From NCBI GenBank assembly GCA_963787375.1, contig CAWBCR010000026.1, forward strand, positions 31,981 to 95,980: a stretch of DNA of 64,000 nucleotides. Reading direction: 5' to 3'. This DNA is from CAWBCR01 sp963787375 (GTDB lineage: Bacteria; Chloroflexota; Anaerolineae; Aggregatilineales; UBA3940). A program made the position numbers and the translations under genes. Of the stretch, positions 46,575 to 55,473 are shown in pieces (position 1 is the first letter of the stretch; each line of letters begins with the position of its first letter). The notes beneath the pieces are model-generated. The model saw nothing but the letters and a program-made list of their open reading frames with translations, was not told the DNA's origin and made no database searches.

Positions 46575-46882
46575 ACCTGCTGCTGCTCCGTGAGCGCCTG
46601 CTCGATCATGCCGACGGTCGGCCAGCCCTCCAGCCCATCGGGCGTGTGGTACACGCGGCAGCTCAATGTGTAGTCCTGGCCGGCGGTCGGGAACAGGTCG
46701 CGCCCGTCGACACGCAGGGTCGGCGAGCCGGCGAACTGCGCGGCCTCGGCCTCTTCCGGCGTCTCGACGCGCCGCAGCGTCACCGCCGCCTCGACGCCCA
46801 GCGCCTTCAGCGCCGCCTCAAGGTTCTCACGCGCGGTCTGCCACGAAGGGCAGCCGTCAAAGTACAGCAGCTCAATGTGCAT
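46571..46882 (-). CDS. DF-family thioredoxin-like small protein
   Basis: A 103-residue protein with YFDGCPSWQTARENLEAALK and SPTLRVDGRDLFP, the pattern of the DF-family (seleno)proteins, which have a thioredoxin-like fold. The position that can be Sec elsewhere is a normal Cys (TGC) here. A second Cys is in LSCRVYH. Redox or metal binding is possible. It lies between csoR and the GNAT gene, with overlapping stop and start. Confidence 0.72.
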   Translation of the reverse strand: MHIELLYFDGCPSWQTARENLEAALKALGVEAAVTLRRVETPEEAEAAQFAGSPTLRVDGRDLFPTAGQDYTLSCRVYHTPDGLEGWPTVGMIEQALTEQQQV

Positions 46883-46889
46883 CAGACAC

Positions 46890-47210
46890 CTACAGCTTGC
46901 TCAACTCACCAAACACGTCGCGCAGCTCGGCCAGCACGCGCTCGCCTTCCGCTGCGTCGCCGGTGCGGATGGCGTCGGTGACGCAGTGGTGCATGTGGTC
47001 GTCGAGCACGATCAGGCCGACCTTGTTCAGCGCGGCCTGCACCGCCTGTATCTGGTGGATCACGTCGATGCAGTAGGTGTCGTCCTCCACCATGCGGGCG
47101 ATGCCGTTGATGTGGCCCGCCGCGCTGCGCAGGCGGTTCAGCACGTCGCGCCGGGTGTCGTCGGGGCGCACGCGGGTGTGATCGTGTTCAAGCGTTTTTT
47201 GATCGGCCAT
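46890..47210 (-). CDS. csoR: Copper-sensing transcriptional repressor CsoR
   Basis: A 106-residue CsoR/RcnR-family repressor. Helical segments RRDVLNRLRSAAGHINGIARM and the copper ligands Cys (YCIDVIHQ) and His/Cys (DDHMHHCV) match the C-H-C site of CsoR. Cu(I) binding lowers its DNA affinity and lets copper-export genes be expressed. Its own promoter and operator lie just upstream. The N-terminal EHDHTRVRP is His-rich. Confidence 0.95.
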   Translation of the reverse strand: MADQKTLEHDHTRVRPDDTRRDVLNRLRSAAGHINGIARMVEDDTYCIDVIHQIQAVQAALNKVGLIVLDDHMHHCVTDAIRTGDAAEGERVLAELRDVFGELSKL

Positions 47211-47245
47211 AAGTCTCTCTCACTCTGCGCTGCCAGCGGCGTCTT

Positions 47246-47312
47246 TACCCCACCCCCCGGGGGAGGGGGTCAATCTACCACTGATTATAGGGATAAGGAC
47301 TATCCAATTCAA
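47246..47312 (-). promoter_or_regulatory. csoR promoter with CsoR operator
   Basis: On the minus strand TTGAAT (47312-47307), a 17-base spacer and a perfect TATAAT (47289-47284). Downstream lies the GC palindrome TACCCCACCCCC/GGGGGAGGGGGT (47246-47270), the typical form of a CsoR operator, 36 bases before the csoR start. Repression of the csoR-copA unit is expected. Confidence 0.75.
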
Positions 47313-47463
47313 GTGACATTCGTCTGATTCGGCGGCAGGACAGATGTCATTGGTCGAATTAATACATTTCTAACGCAATTGCGCTACAATGTACCTTGCC
47401 TGAGATGACAACGATCCCGTAAAGGGTTACAATCAAGGGTGATCATGATTGGGAGAGGGTGTT

Positions 47464-47766
47464 ATGCCAATCTACGCTTATGAATGCAAAAACTGTGGCG
47501 TGCGGTTCGACCGGCGGCAGAGCTTCAACGACGATCCAATTACGGTGTGCCCGGAGTGCGAGGGCGAAGTCCACCGTCTGATTCAGCCCGCCGGTATTGT
47601 CTTCAAGGGCTCCGGCTTCTACGTCACCGACAACCGCGGCTCCAAGTCTACCCTTTCCAGCAGCAACCGCGCCGAGTCGAAGTCGGAGGGCAAGGCCGAC
47701 AAGTCAGAGACCAAAGCCGCCAGCAAGCCCGCCGCCAGCGAGAAATCGAGCAAGGCCGCGGACTGA
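47464..47766 (+). CDS. FmdB-type zinc-ribbon protein
   Basis: A 100-residue protein: MPIYAYECKNCGVRFDRRQ and TVCPECEGEVHRLIQPAGIVFKGSGFY are the FmdB zinc-ribbon family, with two CxxC pairs. A Lys/Ser/Ala-rich flexible tail follows, which is common in the family. It may regulate or bind nucleic acids, but the role is not established. Start 47464, second ATG. Divergent from csoR. A strong terminator follows. Confidence 0.92.
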   Translation: MPIYAYECKNCGVRFDRRQSFNDDPITVCPECEGEVHRLIQPAGIVFKGSGFYVTDNRGSKSTLSSSNRAESKSEGKADKSETKAASKPAASEKSSKAAD

Positions 47767-47795
47767 CTGGCGGCCATGACAGCGCAGCATGTATG

Positions 47796-47832
47796 GCGAC
47801 TCCCACCCAGCGGGGTGTGGAGTCGCTTTTTT
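47796..47832 (+). terminator. Rho-independent terminator
   Basis: GCGACTCC (47796-47803) pairs with GGAGTCGC (47819-47826), with an inner CACCC/GGGTG pairing, then TTTTTT (47827-47832). It ends the FmdB transcript. Confidence 0.85.
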
Positions 47833-47933
47833 GTGCCCCCCTGCCGGTTTTTTCGCTATACTGAGTGTGGTGGCCTGAAACGGACGACGGGCTGCCCTGA
47901 AACACACTGACTCGAAAGGTCTGGTCCGCACTT

Positions 47934-49559
47934 ATGGCTGATGGATTCTCGCAGGTGCTGTCCCCGGCACGCCGGATGAGCGGTCTGGGTTACCGCGTAC
48001 CCGGCCTGCTGGCGTGGCTGGTGGTCGTCGGGGCAATCGTTGGGCTGGTGCAGTTCCCGCATGTCCTGTCGATGGCCGCCGCGCTGCTGGCGTTGTACCT
48101 CACCGCACGGCTGATCGGCATCGTCGTCTTCACGCTGGTCGGCACGTGGCGCATCCGCAAATGGCAGGCCCGCGACTGGGCGGCGATGCCCGCGGCGCAT
48201 GGCCGCCTCAACCCCGCCGATGTGCATCACGTGGTGATCGTGCCCAGCTACAAGGAGCCTGTCTCGCTGCTGGAACGGACGCTGCACGGGCTGGCGGCTC
48301 AGCATGACGCCGCACGCTGCCTGACGGTGGTGCTGGCGATGGAGGAATCGGAGCCGGACAGCGCGGTCAAGGCGCATAACCTGGCGCGGGAGTTCGAAGG
48401 CAGCTTCGCGCGCGTGCTGGTCACCATGCACCCGCGCGGCCTGCCCGGCGAGCAGGCCGGCAAAGGCTCGAACGAGGCGTGGGCGGCGCGACAGGCGCGC
48501 CATGAGCTGATCGAGCGGCTGGGGATGCCCATCGACCGGATGACGATCACGTCATGCGACGCGGATACGGTGTTCGACCCGCAGTACTTCGCGGCGCTGG
48601 CGCAGCTTTTCGCCGCCGACCCGAAACGCAACCGCCGCTTCTGGCAGGCCCCCATCTTTCTGCACAACAACATCTGGGACGTGCCCTCTCCGACACGGCT
48701 GATGGCCGTGCTGTTGAGCGGCTCGCACCTGTCGCGGCTGGTCAGTCCGCTGGCCAGGCCGCTGCCGCTGAGCACCTATTCGCTGAGCTTCCGGCTGGCC
48801 GAAGAGGCCGACTTCTGGGACCCGGCTGTTATCTCCGAAGACTGGCACATGTACCTGCGCTGCTTTTTTGCGGTGAAGGGCGACCTGTCGCTGGTGCCGA
48901 TCTACCTGCCGGTGAAAATGGACGCCGTTGCCGGCGGCAACCTGTGGGAGGCGCTGCGCAACCGCTACCGGCAGGCGGTGCGTCACGGCTGGGGCGCGGA
49001 GGACGTGGGCTACATTCTGGAGCAGTGGGGCCGCACGCCCGACGTGCCCGCGTTCCGCAAGCTGCGGCGGCTGGTGCAGGTGGCGCACGACCACGTGCTG
49101 CAAAGCATCTCGTGGTTCGTGATCATCATCGGGCACCCGCTGACACACATCAGCCCGATGACCGAGGAATGGCGCGGCGTGCTCAATTACTGCTCGACGG
49201 CCTTCACCTTCGACCTGTTCCCGTTCGGCATTGCGCCGGAGCACATGCTCACCGCCGCGCCGCTGACGTGCGGCTTCCTGGTGCTGATGAAGTCGTCATA
49301 CTGGGTCAGCGGGGTAGGGCTAGTGCTGGTGTGGGTCGCGGTGCTGCTGCGGACCGCCTCGCCGAACCAGCCGGGCCGTCTGGCACGGGTGGCGGTCTCG
49401 ACGGTCGAGCTGGCGTTGCTGCCGGTGGTCACCTTCGTGCTGGACACGATCCCCACGCTGTACGCGCAGACGCGGATGCTGGTCGGCCTGCAATTGACCT
49501 ACCAGGCGACGCCCAAACGGGCAGTAGTGGTTCAAGATGAGGTAGTCAGGGAGAAATAG
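47934..49559 (+). CDS. Membrane glycosyltransferase family 2-like protein
   Basis: A 541-residue membrane protein. Two N-terminal TMs (LLAWLVVVGAIVGLVQ; VLSMAAALLALYLTARL) precede a GT-A domain with HHVVIVPSYKEPVSLLERTL, a metal-binding TSCDADTVFDPQYF (DxD-like) and ISEDWHMYLRCFF (the ED motif of GT2 enzymes), ending with RNRYRQAVRHGWGAEDV in place of QxxRW. C-terminal TMs follow. It probably makes or extends a lipid-linked or surface polysaccharide. Intact frame. Confidence 0.83.
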   Translation: MADGFSQVLSPARRMSGLGYRVPGLLAWLVVVGAIVGLVQFPHVLSMAAALLALYLTARLIGIVVFTLVGTWRIRKWQARDWAAMPAAHGRLNPADVHHVVIVPSYKEPVSLLERTLHGLAAQHDAARCLTVVLAMEESEPDSAVKAHNLAREFEGSFARVLVTMHPRGLPGEQAGKGSNEAWAARQARHELIERLGMPIDRMTITSCDADTVFDPQYFAALAQLFAADPKRNRRFWQAPIFLHNNIWDVPSPTRLMAVLLSGSHLSRLVSPLARPLPLSTYSLSFRLAEEADFWDPAVISEDWHMYLRCFFAVKGDLSLVPIYLPVKMDAVAGGNLWEALRNRYRQAVRHGWGAEDVGYILEQWGRTPDVPAFRKLRRLVQVAHDHVLQSISWFVIIIGHPLTHISPMTEEWRGVLNYCSTAFTFDLFPFGIAPEHMLTAAPLTCGFLVLMKSSYWVSGVGLVLVWVAVLLRTASPNQPGRLARVAVSTVELALLPVVTFVLDTIPTLYAQTRMLVGLQLTYQATPKRAVVVQDEVVREK

Positions 49560-49616
49560 CGGCGCAGTGCGCCGAGTGGGGTCGGGCTATCAGGCCGAAA
49601 GGACCTTCGGAAGGCG

Positions 49617-49919
49617 CTAGAAGATCTGGAGCGTACCCGTCGCCCGCACGATCTTCTGGCGGTAGTTCGACACGAAGTCGTCCAGGCGGTCGTGGAGCGT
49701 TTCCCACTCGTGGTTGTCGAGGATGCTGTTCATGCTGGCCAGGTCCTCGGTGATGCCGCCGGTCAGCACCTGCGCGCAGTCGCCGTAGATGGTGAACCAC
49801 GCCTCGGTCGGCTGAAGCCCCAGCCGCGTGATCCCCGGCACGAACTCGCGCACGACGAACTCGAAGTACTCGGCGTCGCGCCCATCCTTGATATCCCAAC
49901 TCATCAGCAGCTTGACCAT
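49617..49919 (-). CDS. Small hypothetical protein
   Basis: A 100-residue protein: MVKLLMSWDIKDGRDAEYFE, VPGITRLGLQPTEAWFTIYG, SNYRQKIVRATGTLQIF. The pattern suggests a ferredoxin-like fold similar to small ABM/NIPSNAP-like proteins. Function unknown. It lies 14 bases after the upstream MBL gene, so they are probably co-transcribed. Confidence 0.6.
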   Translation of the reverse strand: MVKLLMSWDIKDGRDAEYFEFVVREFVPGITRLGLQPTEAWFTIYGDCAQVLTGGITEDLASMNSILDNHEWETLHDRLDDFVSNYRQKIVRATGTLQIF

Positions 49920-49933
49920 AACAGGTTGTGTCC

Positions 49934-50578
49934 TCAGTGTACGCGTCGCAGGACGACGATCTGGGTCTCTTCCTCAGCCCCAACCGACGAAATCTTCAGC
50001 GTGTCCATTTCCACGACATTCGAGACGCCCATCTCTTTCAGGAACTTATCCAGCGGGTCCAGGTCCAGCTTGACGGCCTCGGTCTGGTAGTGCATCGGCA
50101 CCACAATCGACGGCTCGATGACGCTGATGACCTCCGCCGCCTCGGCGCTGTTCAGCGCGCCACCGCCACCGACCGGCAGCAGCAGCACGTCGATGGGCCC
50201 CAACTGCTCGATCTCGGACTGGCCGGGCACGTGGTCCAGGTCGCCGAGATGCGCGACGGTCATGCTGTCGAAGTCGTATACAAACACCACGTTGCGGCGG
50301 ATCTCAGCGGGGTCGCGCGTGATGTCGTAGGCCTCGACGCCGGTGATGAACACCCCGCCGATCTCGTATTCGCCGGGGCGGCTGAGCACGTGCTCAACCT
50401 TCTTGACCAGGTCATGCGCGTTGTGGCCGGGGGCGTCATGGCTGACCGTGACGATGTCGGTGGGCGGCAGCTTCAGCTCGCCGTAGCCGATGCTCGCGTC
50501 GTAGGGGTCGGCGACGATGCTGGCGACGCCGCGCTCGATGATCCGGAAGCAGCTATGCCCATACCACGCGATCTCCAT
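49934..50578 (-). CDS. MBL-fold metal-dependent hydrolase (UPF0173-like)
   Basis: A 214-residue MBL protein of the UlaG/UPF0173 type. It begins MEIAWYGHSCFRI and has the HDAPGHNAHD motif in place of the classical HxHxDH, then AHLGDLDHVP and VVPMHYQTE, the typical set of metal ligands in this subfamily. Hydrolase activity is expected; substrate unknown. First gene of a two-gene unit with the small hypothetical gene. Confidence 0.87.
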   Translation of the reverse strand: MEIAWYGHSCFRIIERGVASIVADPYDASIGYGELKLPPTDIVTVSHDAPGHNAHDLVKKVEHVLSRPGEYEIGGVFITGVEAYDITRDPAEIRRNVVFVYDFDSMTVAHLGDLDHVPGQSEIEQLGPIDVLLLPVGGGGALNSAEAAEVISVIEPSIVVPMHYQTEAVKLDLDPLDKFLKEMGVSNVVEMDTLKISSVGAEEETQIVVLRRVH

Positions 50579-50704
50579 ACGAGTCCTTTCGTCACGATGC
50601 GCTCAACCGGTAACAGACTTAGGCGATTATACCGTAGAGGATAGTGTGCCGCTAGATAATCTGTTCGCATGGCGGGCAGGGCTCAGGTGGGCCTCCTCCG
50701 CGTC

Positions 50705-50732
50705 TTGACAATCTGACGCTGCCTGATAGACT
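50705..50732 (+). promoter_or_regulatory. glnA promoter
   Basis: TTGACA (50705-50710), a 16-base spacer and TAGACT (50727-50732), 51 bases before the ATG. No clear PII/TnrA-like operator is visible. GGGGGAGGG is the ribosome site. Confidence 0.6.
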
Positions 50733-50782
50733 TCTCGCATTGTGTTGCGCGTGACAGCAGGATCAACGGGGGAGGGAAGACC

Positions 50783-52117
50783 ATGCACGAGATTACCAAG
50801 CAGGCCCAGACAGACGGCGTTCGCTTTATCGACCTGCAGTTTACCGACATCATGGGCACGATCAAGAGTGTGACCATACCCGTCGCCCAGCTCGAAGAGG
50901 CGCTGGATCGCGGCGCGTGGTTCGACGGCTCCAGCATCCAGGGCTTCGCCCGCATCCAGGAATCGGACATGTTCCTGATGCCCGACCCGCCCACCTACCG
51001 CGTCATGCCGTGGACCTCGCCAGAGCGCCGCCGCGCCCGGCTGATCTGCGACATCAAGCGCCCCGACGGCGAGCCGTTCACCGGCGACCCGCGCACCGCG
51101 CTGCGGATGGCGGTGGCCCGCGTTGAGCAGCTCGGCTACGGCTACAACTGCGGCCCCGAGCTGGAGTTCTTCCTGTTCAACAAGAACCACGACAGCGGCC
51201 CGCTGACCCCCGTCCCGCACGACGTAGGCGGCTACTTCGACTTCTCGCCCAAGGACGAGGCGCAGTCGATCCGCGCCGACATCGTCCTCGCGCTGGAGGC
51301 GATGGGCATGAAGGTCGAGGCCAGCCACCACGAGGTGGCCTCCGGCCAGCACGAGATCGACTTCGAGTACGCCGACGCGCTGACCGCCGCCGACAACGCC
51401 ATGACATTCAAGTACACGGTCAAGGCCATCGCCGCGACGTATGGCGTGTACGCGACGTTCATGCCCAAGCCGATCTTCGGCATCAACGGCTCAGGCATGC
51501 ACACCCACCAGTCGCTGGTGGACGCGACGAGCGGCGACAACGTCTTCTACGACGCCAACGACCCGTACCGGCTGTCGCCGGTCGCCTATGGCTTCATCGC
51601 CGGGCAGCTTGCACACGCCCGTGCGCTGGCGGGCGTCGTCGCGCCGACGGTCAACAGCTACAAGCGGCTGACGCCCGGCTTCGAAGCGCCGGTGTACATC
51701 TGCTGGGCGCAGATCAACCGCTCGGCGCTGATCCGCATCCCGCGCTTCTCGGAAGGCCGCGAGCAGTCGACGCGCGTCGAGCTGCGCTTCCCCGACCCGT
51801 CGTGCAACCCGTACCTGGCGTTCGCGACGATGCTGCGGGCCGGGCTGGACGGCATCGAGCAGGGGCTGGCAGCACCGGAGCCGGTCAACGAGGATGTGTA
51901 CCACTTCACGGCGGAGGACCTGGCCGCGCGGGGGATCGGCACGCTGCCGGGTACGCTGGGCGAGGCGCTCGACGAGCTGGACGGCGACGACCTGCTCAAG
52001 GATGCGCTGGGTGAGCACATCACGAAGGCCTACCTGCGCGCCCGCCGCGCCGAGTGGGATGAGTATCGCATCCAGGTGTCACAGTGGGAGATCGACCGGT
52101 ATCTGGAGACGATCTGA
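50783..52117 (+). CDS. glnA: Glutamine synthetase, type I
   Basis: A 444-residue GSI making glutamine from glutamate, ammonia and ATP. Signature motifs are FDGSSIQGFARIQESDM, ELEFFLF, SHHEVASGQHEIDFEY, GINGSGMHTHQSL and EQSTRVELRFPDPSCNPYL. At 444 residues and without the adenylylation-site loop (no NLYDLP-type Tyr), it is the short, non-adenylylated alpha form seen in Firmicutes, Thermotoga and many Chloroflexota. It is probably feedback-regulated. Monocistronic, with a terminator downstream. Confidence 0.97.
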   Translation: MHEITKQAQTDGVRFIDLQFTDIMGTIKSVTIPVAQLEEALDRGAWFDGSSIQGFARIQESDMFLMPDPPTYRVMPWTSPERRRARLICDIKRPDGEPFTGDPRTALRMAVARVEQLGYGYNCGPELEFFLFNKNHDSGPLTPVPHDVGGYFDFSPKDEAQSIRADIVLALEAMGMKVEASHHEVASGQHEIDFEYADALTAADNAMTFKYTVKAIAATYGVYATFMPKPIFGINGSGMHTHQSLVDATSGDNVFYDANDPYRLSPVAYGFIAGQLAHARALAGVVAPTVNSYKRLTPGFEAPVYICWAQINRSALIRIPRFSEGREQSTRVELRFPDPSCNPYLAFATMLRAGLDGIEQGLAAPEPVNEDVYHFTAEDLAARGIGTLPGTLGEALDELDGDDLLKDALGEHITKAYLRARRAEWDEYRIQVSQWEIDRYLETI

Positions 52118-52135
52118 TCGCTGCATCATCAGCAG

Positions 52136-52156
52136 GGGGCGCTCGCCGAGCGCCCC
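52136..52156. terminator. Terminator between convergent genes
   Basis: GGGGCGCTCG (52136-52145) pairs perfectly with CGAGCGCCCC (52147-52156), almost loopless. It lies between the glnA stop and the minus-strand gene end at 52162. Confidence 0.65.
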
Positions 52157-52161
52157 GCCGC

Positions 52162-52986
52162 TTACCAGCCCGTCTGCGCCACAATCAGCGCGTCGATCTC
52201 CACACCGTAGCCATCCCCACCGCTGGCGGTGAGCGTCACGCTGTGCGCACCCTGCTCAAACACGAACGTCCCCACCGTCAGCACGGCGAACGCGTTCCAG
52301 CCCTCGCCGCTTGACGTGCCGGTGTTGACCGTCACGATCTCGCCGGTATCCTGCCCGTCGATCTGCGTCTTGAGCGTCTCGGTCTGCCCGCGTGGGTTGT
52401 CGTTGCTCTGCCGGATGTACAACGTGTAGTGGCCGCTCACTGGCGCGTCGAGCGCGAACGTCACGCCCTGACCGTCGTTAAGCAGCACCGTCTCGACGTT
52501 GTAGGCCATCGAGCGCGCGATGCGCACGCCGTCAAAGGCTGCTTTCTCTGCCTGGTAGCCGACAGCGACAGGCGTGGCCCCGGCAGCGGGCGTCATCCAC
52601 TTCACGTCAAGCGGCAGCGGAGCAGGGGTGGCGGTCGGAGGGAGCGACTCGGTAGGCGTGGGGCTGGACTCCGGTGTGGCCGTGGCGGTCGGTGGCTCAG
52701 CGGTGGGTGTGAGGCCAAGAACGGGCGGCTGGCTGGCCTCGACGGTGGGCGCGGGGGCTGCGGGCGCGACAGCGCCCATCTCGACGAGGATCAGCGCCAC
52801 GCCCCCGGCGATGAGCAGCGCGCCGGCCCCGCCCAGTGCGGCGCGCAGCCCCGGCGCGAGAAGCTCCTCATCTTCGGGTTTGAGCTTGGCGATCAACAGG
52901 ATGATGATGCGGATGAAGCTGGGGAAAATCGCGACGAGCAGGCTGCCCAGCCCGATCAGAATCAGGATGACCGCTGAGGTGACCAT
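52162..52986 (-). CDS. Membrane-anchored T/P-rich protein with CBM-like domain
   Basis: A 274-residue protein. Two N-terminal TM segments (MVTSAVILILIGLGSLLVAI; AALGGAGALLIAGGVALILV), a Thr/Pro-rich extracytoplasmic linker, then a beta-sandwich domain (YQAEKAAFDGVRIARSM, SGHYTLYIRQSNDNPRGQTE, GYGVEIDALIVAQTGW). This resembles carbohydrate-binding domains of the CBM6/35 type. It may hold the cell to a glycan or sense one. Start 52986 has AAGG upstream. No enzyme domain. Confidence 0.65.
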   Translation of the reverse strand: MVTSAVILILIGLGSLLVAIFPSFIRIIILLIAKLKPEDEELLAPGLRAALGGAGALLIAGGVALILVEMGAVAPAAPAPTVEASQPPVLGLTPTAEPPTATATPESSPTPTESLPPTATPAPLPLDVKWMTPAAGATPVAVGYQAEKAAFDGVRIARSMAYNVETVLLNDGQGVTFALDAPVSGHYTLYIRQSNDNPRGQTETLKTQIDGQDTGEIVTVNTGTSSGEGWNAFAVLTVGTFVFEQGAHSVTLTASGGDGYGVEIDALIVAQTGW

Positions 52987-53083
52987 GATGCCCTTCATCC
53001 TTTGCTGGAAGCGATCAAGAACAGCGAGGCAGCACACAGCGTATGGCTGCAAACACCTCTCCATTATAACCGAAGAATTGGCC

Positions 53084-53606
53084 TCACCACGGCAGCCCGT
53101 TCAGGTCGATCAGCCCCGGCGGCCAGGGCTGCCCGGCACGCGTCAGGACCATCGTGATCGAGTTCGAAGATCAGCGTGCGCCCGCCCGGCTGGCTGTACT
53201 GCATCGGCCCCGGCGCGACCTGCCAGCCGACCGATCCATAAAACGGGATCAGGTGCTCGTCGCAGATCAGCAGCCCCGCCTCGACGGCCATCTGCTCAAA
53301 CAGGAAGCCCGCCGCCACGCGCAGCGCCAGCTTCGCGCAGCCCCTGCCGCGATAAGCCGGGGCGCTCATCACGCCGCCCACGCCGCCCACGTGCAGCGGC
53401 TGACCGCCAACCTGTATCGTCCGCTCGACGATCTCCAGCGCCGCAGCCAGATCGCTGCCTTCCCACACGCACAGCATCCACTCTGAGGGCGCATAGGCCC
53501 AGTCCGCGCCCGGCCTGCCGGGCGGAAAGCACAGCGTCTCGACGGCGTCGATCTGCTGGCGCTCAGCGGGAGTCAGCTCGGCGGAAGGTACAAGGATGAT
53601 GCGCAT
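53084..53606 (-). CDS. GNAT acetyltransferase, AAC(2')-like (frameshifted)
   Basis: About 174 residues after repair. The acetyl-CoA motif YRGRGCAKLALRVAAGFLFE and FYGSVGWQVAP are GNAT. After GAACTC (minus strand, near 53160-53165) the original frame is lost; deleting one A yields FDSITMVLTRAGQPWPPGLI and the C-terminus LNGLPW, the typical end of aminoglycoside AAC(2')-like and related GNATs. The substrate is not known. It is followed by an FGE-like gene upstream on the same strand. Confidence 0.75.
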
Positions 53607-53637
53607 GGGCAGTCCCTTCGGTTATGGAAATCGGCGG

Positions 53638-54576
53638 TCAGGCGTCGAGCACCGGCGCGCTGGTCGCCAGCCGGAAGCCCACCGAGTTAAAGCGCAGGTA
53701 GGGGTCGTTGCCGGTGCGGAACAGCGTCCGGGCCGACTGGCGGATCAGGAACCACGAGCCGCCGCGCATCGTGCGGAACATGCCGCCATAGTCGCCGGTG
53801 TAGGCCGGCTCAAAGTAGGCGTTCTGGCACCATTCGAGCACGTTGCCGCTCATATCGCGCGCGCCGACCGGCAACTCGCCGCCGGGGTACAGCCCGACCG
53901 CTACCGCGCGCCGCAGGCGGCTTTCGCGGGTATTGGCCAGCAGTGGCTGCCAGTCGTGGCCCCAGGCGTACAGGTTGGTGGGGCGGCCCAGAGTCGCCGC
54001 CTGCTGCCATTCCCACTCGGTCGGCAGGCGCACGGTGAATCCCAGCCGCACGCTCAGCCAGCGGCAGTAGGCGATGGCGTCGTACCACGAGACTTCCTGC
54101 ACCGGGTGGTTGTCGATCTGCACGCTAACGCGCTCATACTCAGGCCGCCAGCGCAGCCCGCCCCACCACCACAGGGAACTGCTGTGCCCGTTGGGGTCGT
54201 CGAGGAAGATGCGGTACTGCGCCCACGTCACCGCGTAGCGGGCAATCGCAAAGGGCTCCACGGTGAACGGCGTGTCAATCTCGCGCAGCAGCACCTCGCC
54301 GCCGGGCACCGCGCACCACGCGATGTCGGGCAGGCCGTCGGCGCGAAGGCCCACGCCGGGGCGGTCGTCGCCAAGCTGCGACAGCAGCTCGCCGATGGCC
54401 GCGCGCCGGAAATGCGAGATGTTCTTCCGGGCGATCTCGTCCAGCAGCGCGCCGCGATAGTGCCTGGTGAGCCGGTCGCCGCCCAGCATCGGCTCCGCGC
54501 CGCTGAACAGTTCGGCCCTCGCCAGCTCGCCGCTGAGATATGGCTCGCGACCGGTGGCGCCGTGCGTCGAATCCAT
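53638..54576 (-). CDS. Formylglycine-generating-enzyme-like (SUMF1) protein
   Basis: A 312-residue protein with the FGE/SUMF1 fold: IAWCAVPGGEVLLREI, FAIARYAVTWAQYRIFLDD, YDAIAYCRWLS, RLPTEWEWQQAATLG, DMSGNVLEWCQN, GGSWFL and NSVGFRLA. The two catalytic Cys of true FGEs, expected near the C-terminus, are not evident, so it may be a non-catalytic relative such as those in kinase or binding proteins. The N-terminal ~80 residues are extra. Sulfatase is not adjacent. Confidence 0.85.
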   Translation of the reverse strand: MDSTHGATGREPYLSGELARAELFSGAEPMLGGDRLTRHYRGALLDEIARKNISHFRRAAIGELLSQLGDDRPGVGLRADGLPDIAWCAVPGGEVLLREIDTPFTVEPFAIARYAVTWAQYRIFLDDPNGHSSSLWWWGGLRWRPEYERVSVQIDNHPVQEVSWYDAIAYCRWLSVRLGFTVRLPTEWEWQQAATLGRPTNLYAWGHDWQPLLANTRESRLRRAVAVGLYPGGELPVGARDMSGNVLEWCQNAYFEPAYTGDYGGMFRTMRGGSWFLIRQSARTLFRTGNDPYLRFNSVGFRLATSAPVLDA

Positions 54577-54700
54577 ACGCCCGCCCCTCCGTCAAGTATT
54601 CCACAGATTATAGCCAATGCGCGCCGATTGTGTAGCGGGGCCTCGCCCCCGCCCGACGCCCTTTGGCCCACCCGGCGCTGTTAGGCTATAGTATGCCCGG

Positions 54701-54706
54701 TATAAT
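54701..54706 (+). promoter_or_regulatory. Candidate -10 box of the 54.7-kb lipoprotein gene
   Basis: A perfect TATAAT at 54701-54706, 39 bases before the ATG at 54746. The -35 region (CTGTTA) is weak. Confidence 0.4.
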
Positions 54707-54745
54707 ACATGCTGGTACTGATCAAGACTGCCAGAGGTGAAACCC

Positions 54746-55426
54746 ATGACCATTCGAAGACTCTTCCCACAGGCAGCGGCGCTGATCGCCGTGCTGCTGG
54801 TGACCGGCTGCAAGGGCACGCTCGACCAGAACGTCAGCCGCCTGAACGCTGCCGCCACACAGTTGGCCGGCGGGGGCGGCGGCGGCCAGCCCGCCGACAC
54901 GCCCATCGCGCCGACCGAGACGCCCGTCCCGCAGCCGACAGGCATCCCCGCCGGTGACCACGACCTGACCACCGACCCCAATGCGCTGCTGGTACAAGCC
55001 TGGGGGCAGGTGTACGGCCTGCCGAGCGGCACCGCGTTCAGTATCAAAGCCACGCAGCAGCAGGTGGCCGACTATGTCATCAAGAACCTCCAGGTGGGCG
55101 GCTTCCAGGACACCATTCGCGGCGGCAGCATGACCATCGCGCTGGGCCAACTCCGGCTGGACATGGCGCTGCAAGACACGAACGGCGCGTTCGGCTCCGG
55201 GACCGTCACCTTTCAGCCGACGCTTGACGCGAGCGGCGTGCTGCACCTGAACCCCTCCGGCGCGGACTTCAGCGGGCTGGTGATGCCGAACAACTTCACC
55301 GCCGCGCTTGGCGACTCGGTCCACTCCGCGCTGACCGGCGCGCCAAACGACAACCTGAGCAGGGTCACGCTGGGCGCTCTGTCGCTCGACAACGGCACGC
55401 TGATCGTGCAGGGTAAGGTCAAGTAG
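54746..55426 (+). CDS. Small lipoprotein
   Basis: A 226-residue lipoprotein with signal MTIRRLFPQAAALIAVLLVT and lipobox GC. A T/P-rich linker (ADTPIAPTETPVPQPTG) leads to a folded domain (PNALLVQAWGQVYGLPSGT, VADYVIKNLQVGGFQDTIR) of unknown type. First of a small lipoprotein group. The ATG at 54746 is preferred over the GTG at 54737 because AGAGGTG lies six bases upstream. Confidence 0.7.
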   Translation: MTIRRLFPQAAALIAVLLVTGCKGTLDQNVSRLNAAATQLAGGGGGGQPADTPIAPTETPVPQPTGIPAGDHDLTTDPNALLVQAWGQVYGLPSGTAFSIKATQQQVADYVIKNLQVGGFQDTIRGGSMTIALGQLRLDMALQDTNGAFGSGTVTFQPTLDASGVLHLNPSGADFSGLVMPNNFTAALGDSVHSALTGAPNDNLSRVTLGALSLDNGTLIVQGKVK

Positions 55427-55473
55427 CGCGCGCAGCGGGCGCGCGAACGCTGGCCAGCGGAAGTGAAGGAGCC

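Noticed and set aside
46571..46882. A selenoprotein in the DF family
   Set aside because: The relevant codon is TGC (Cys), not TGA, and no SECIS-like hairpin is evident.
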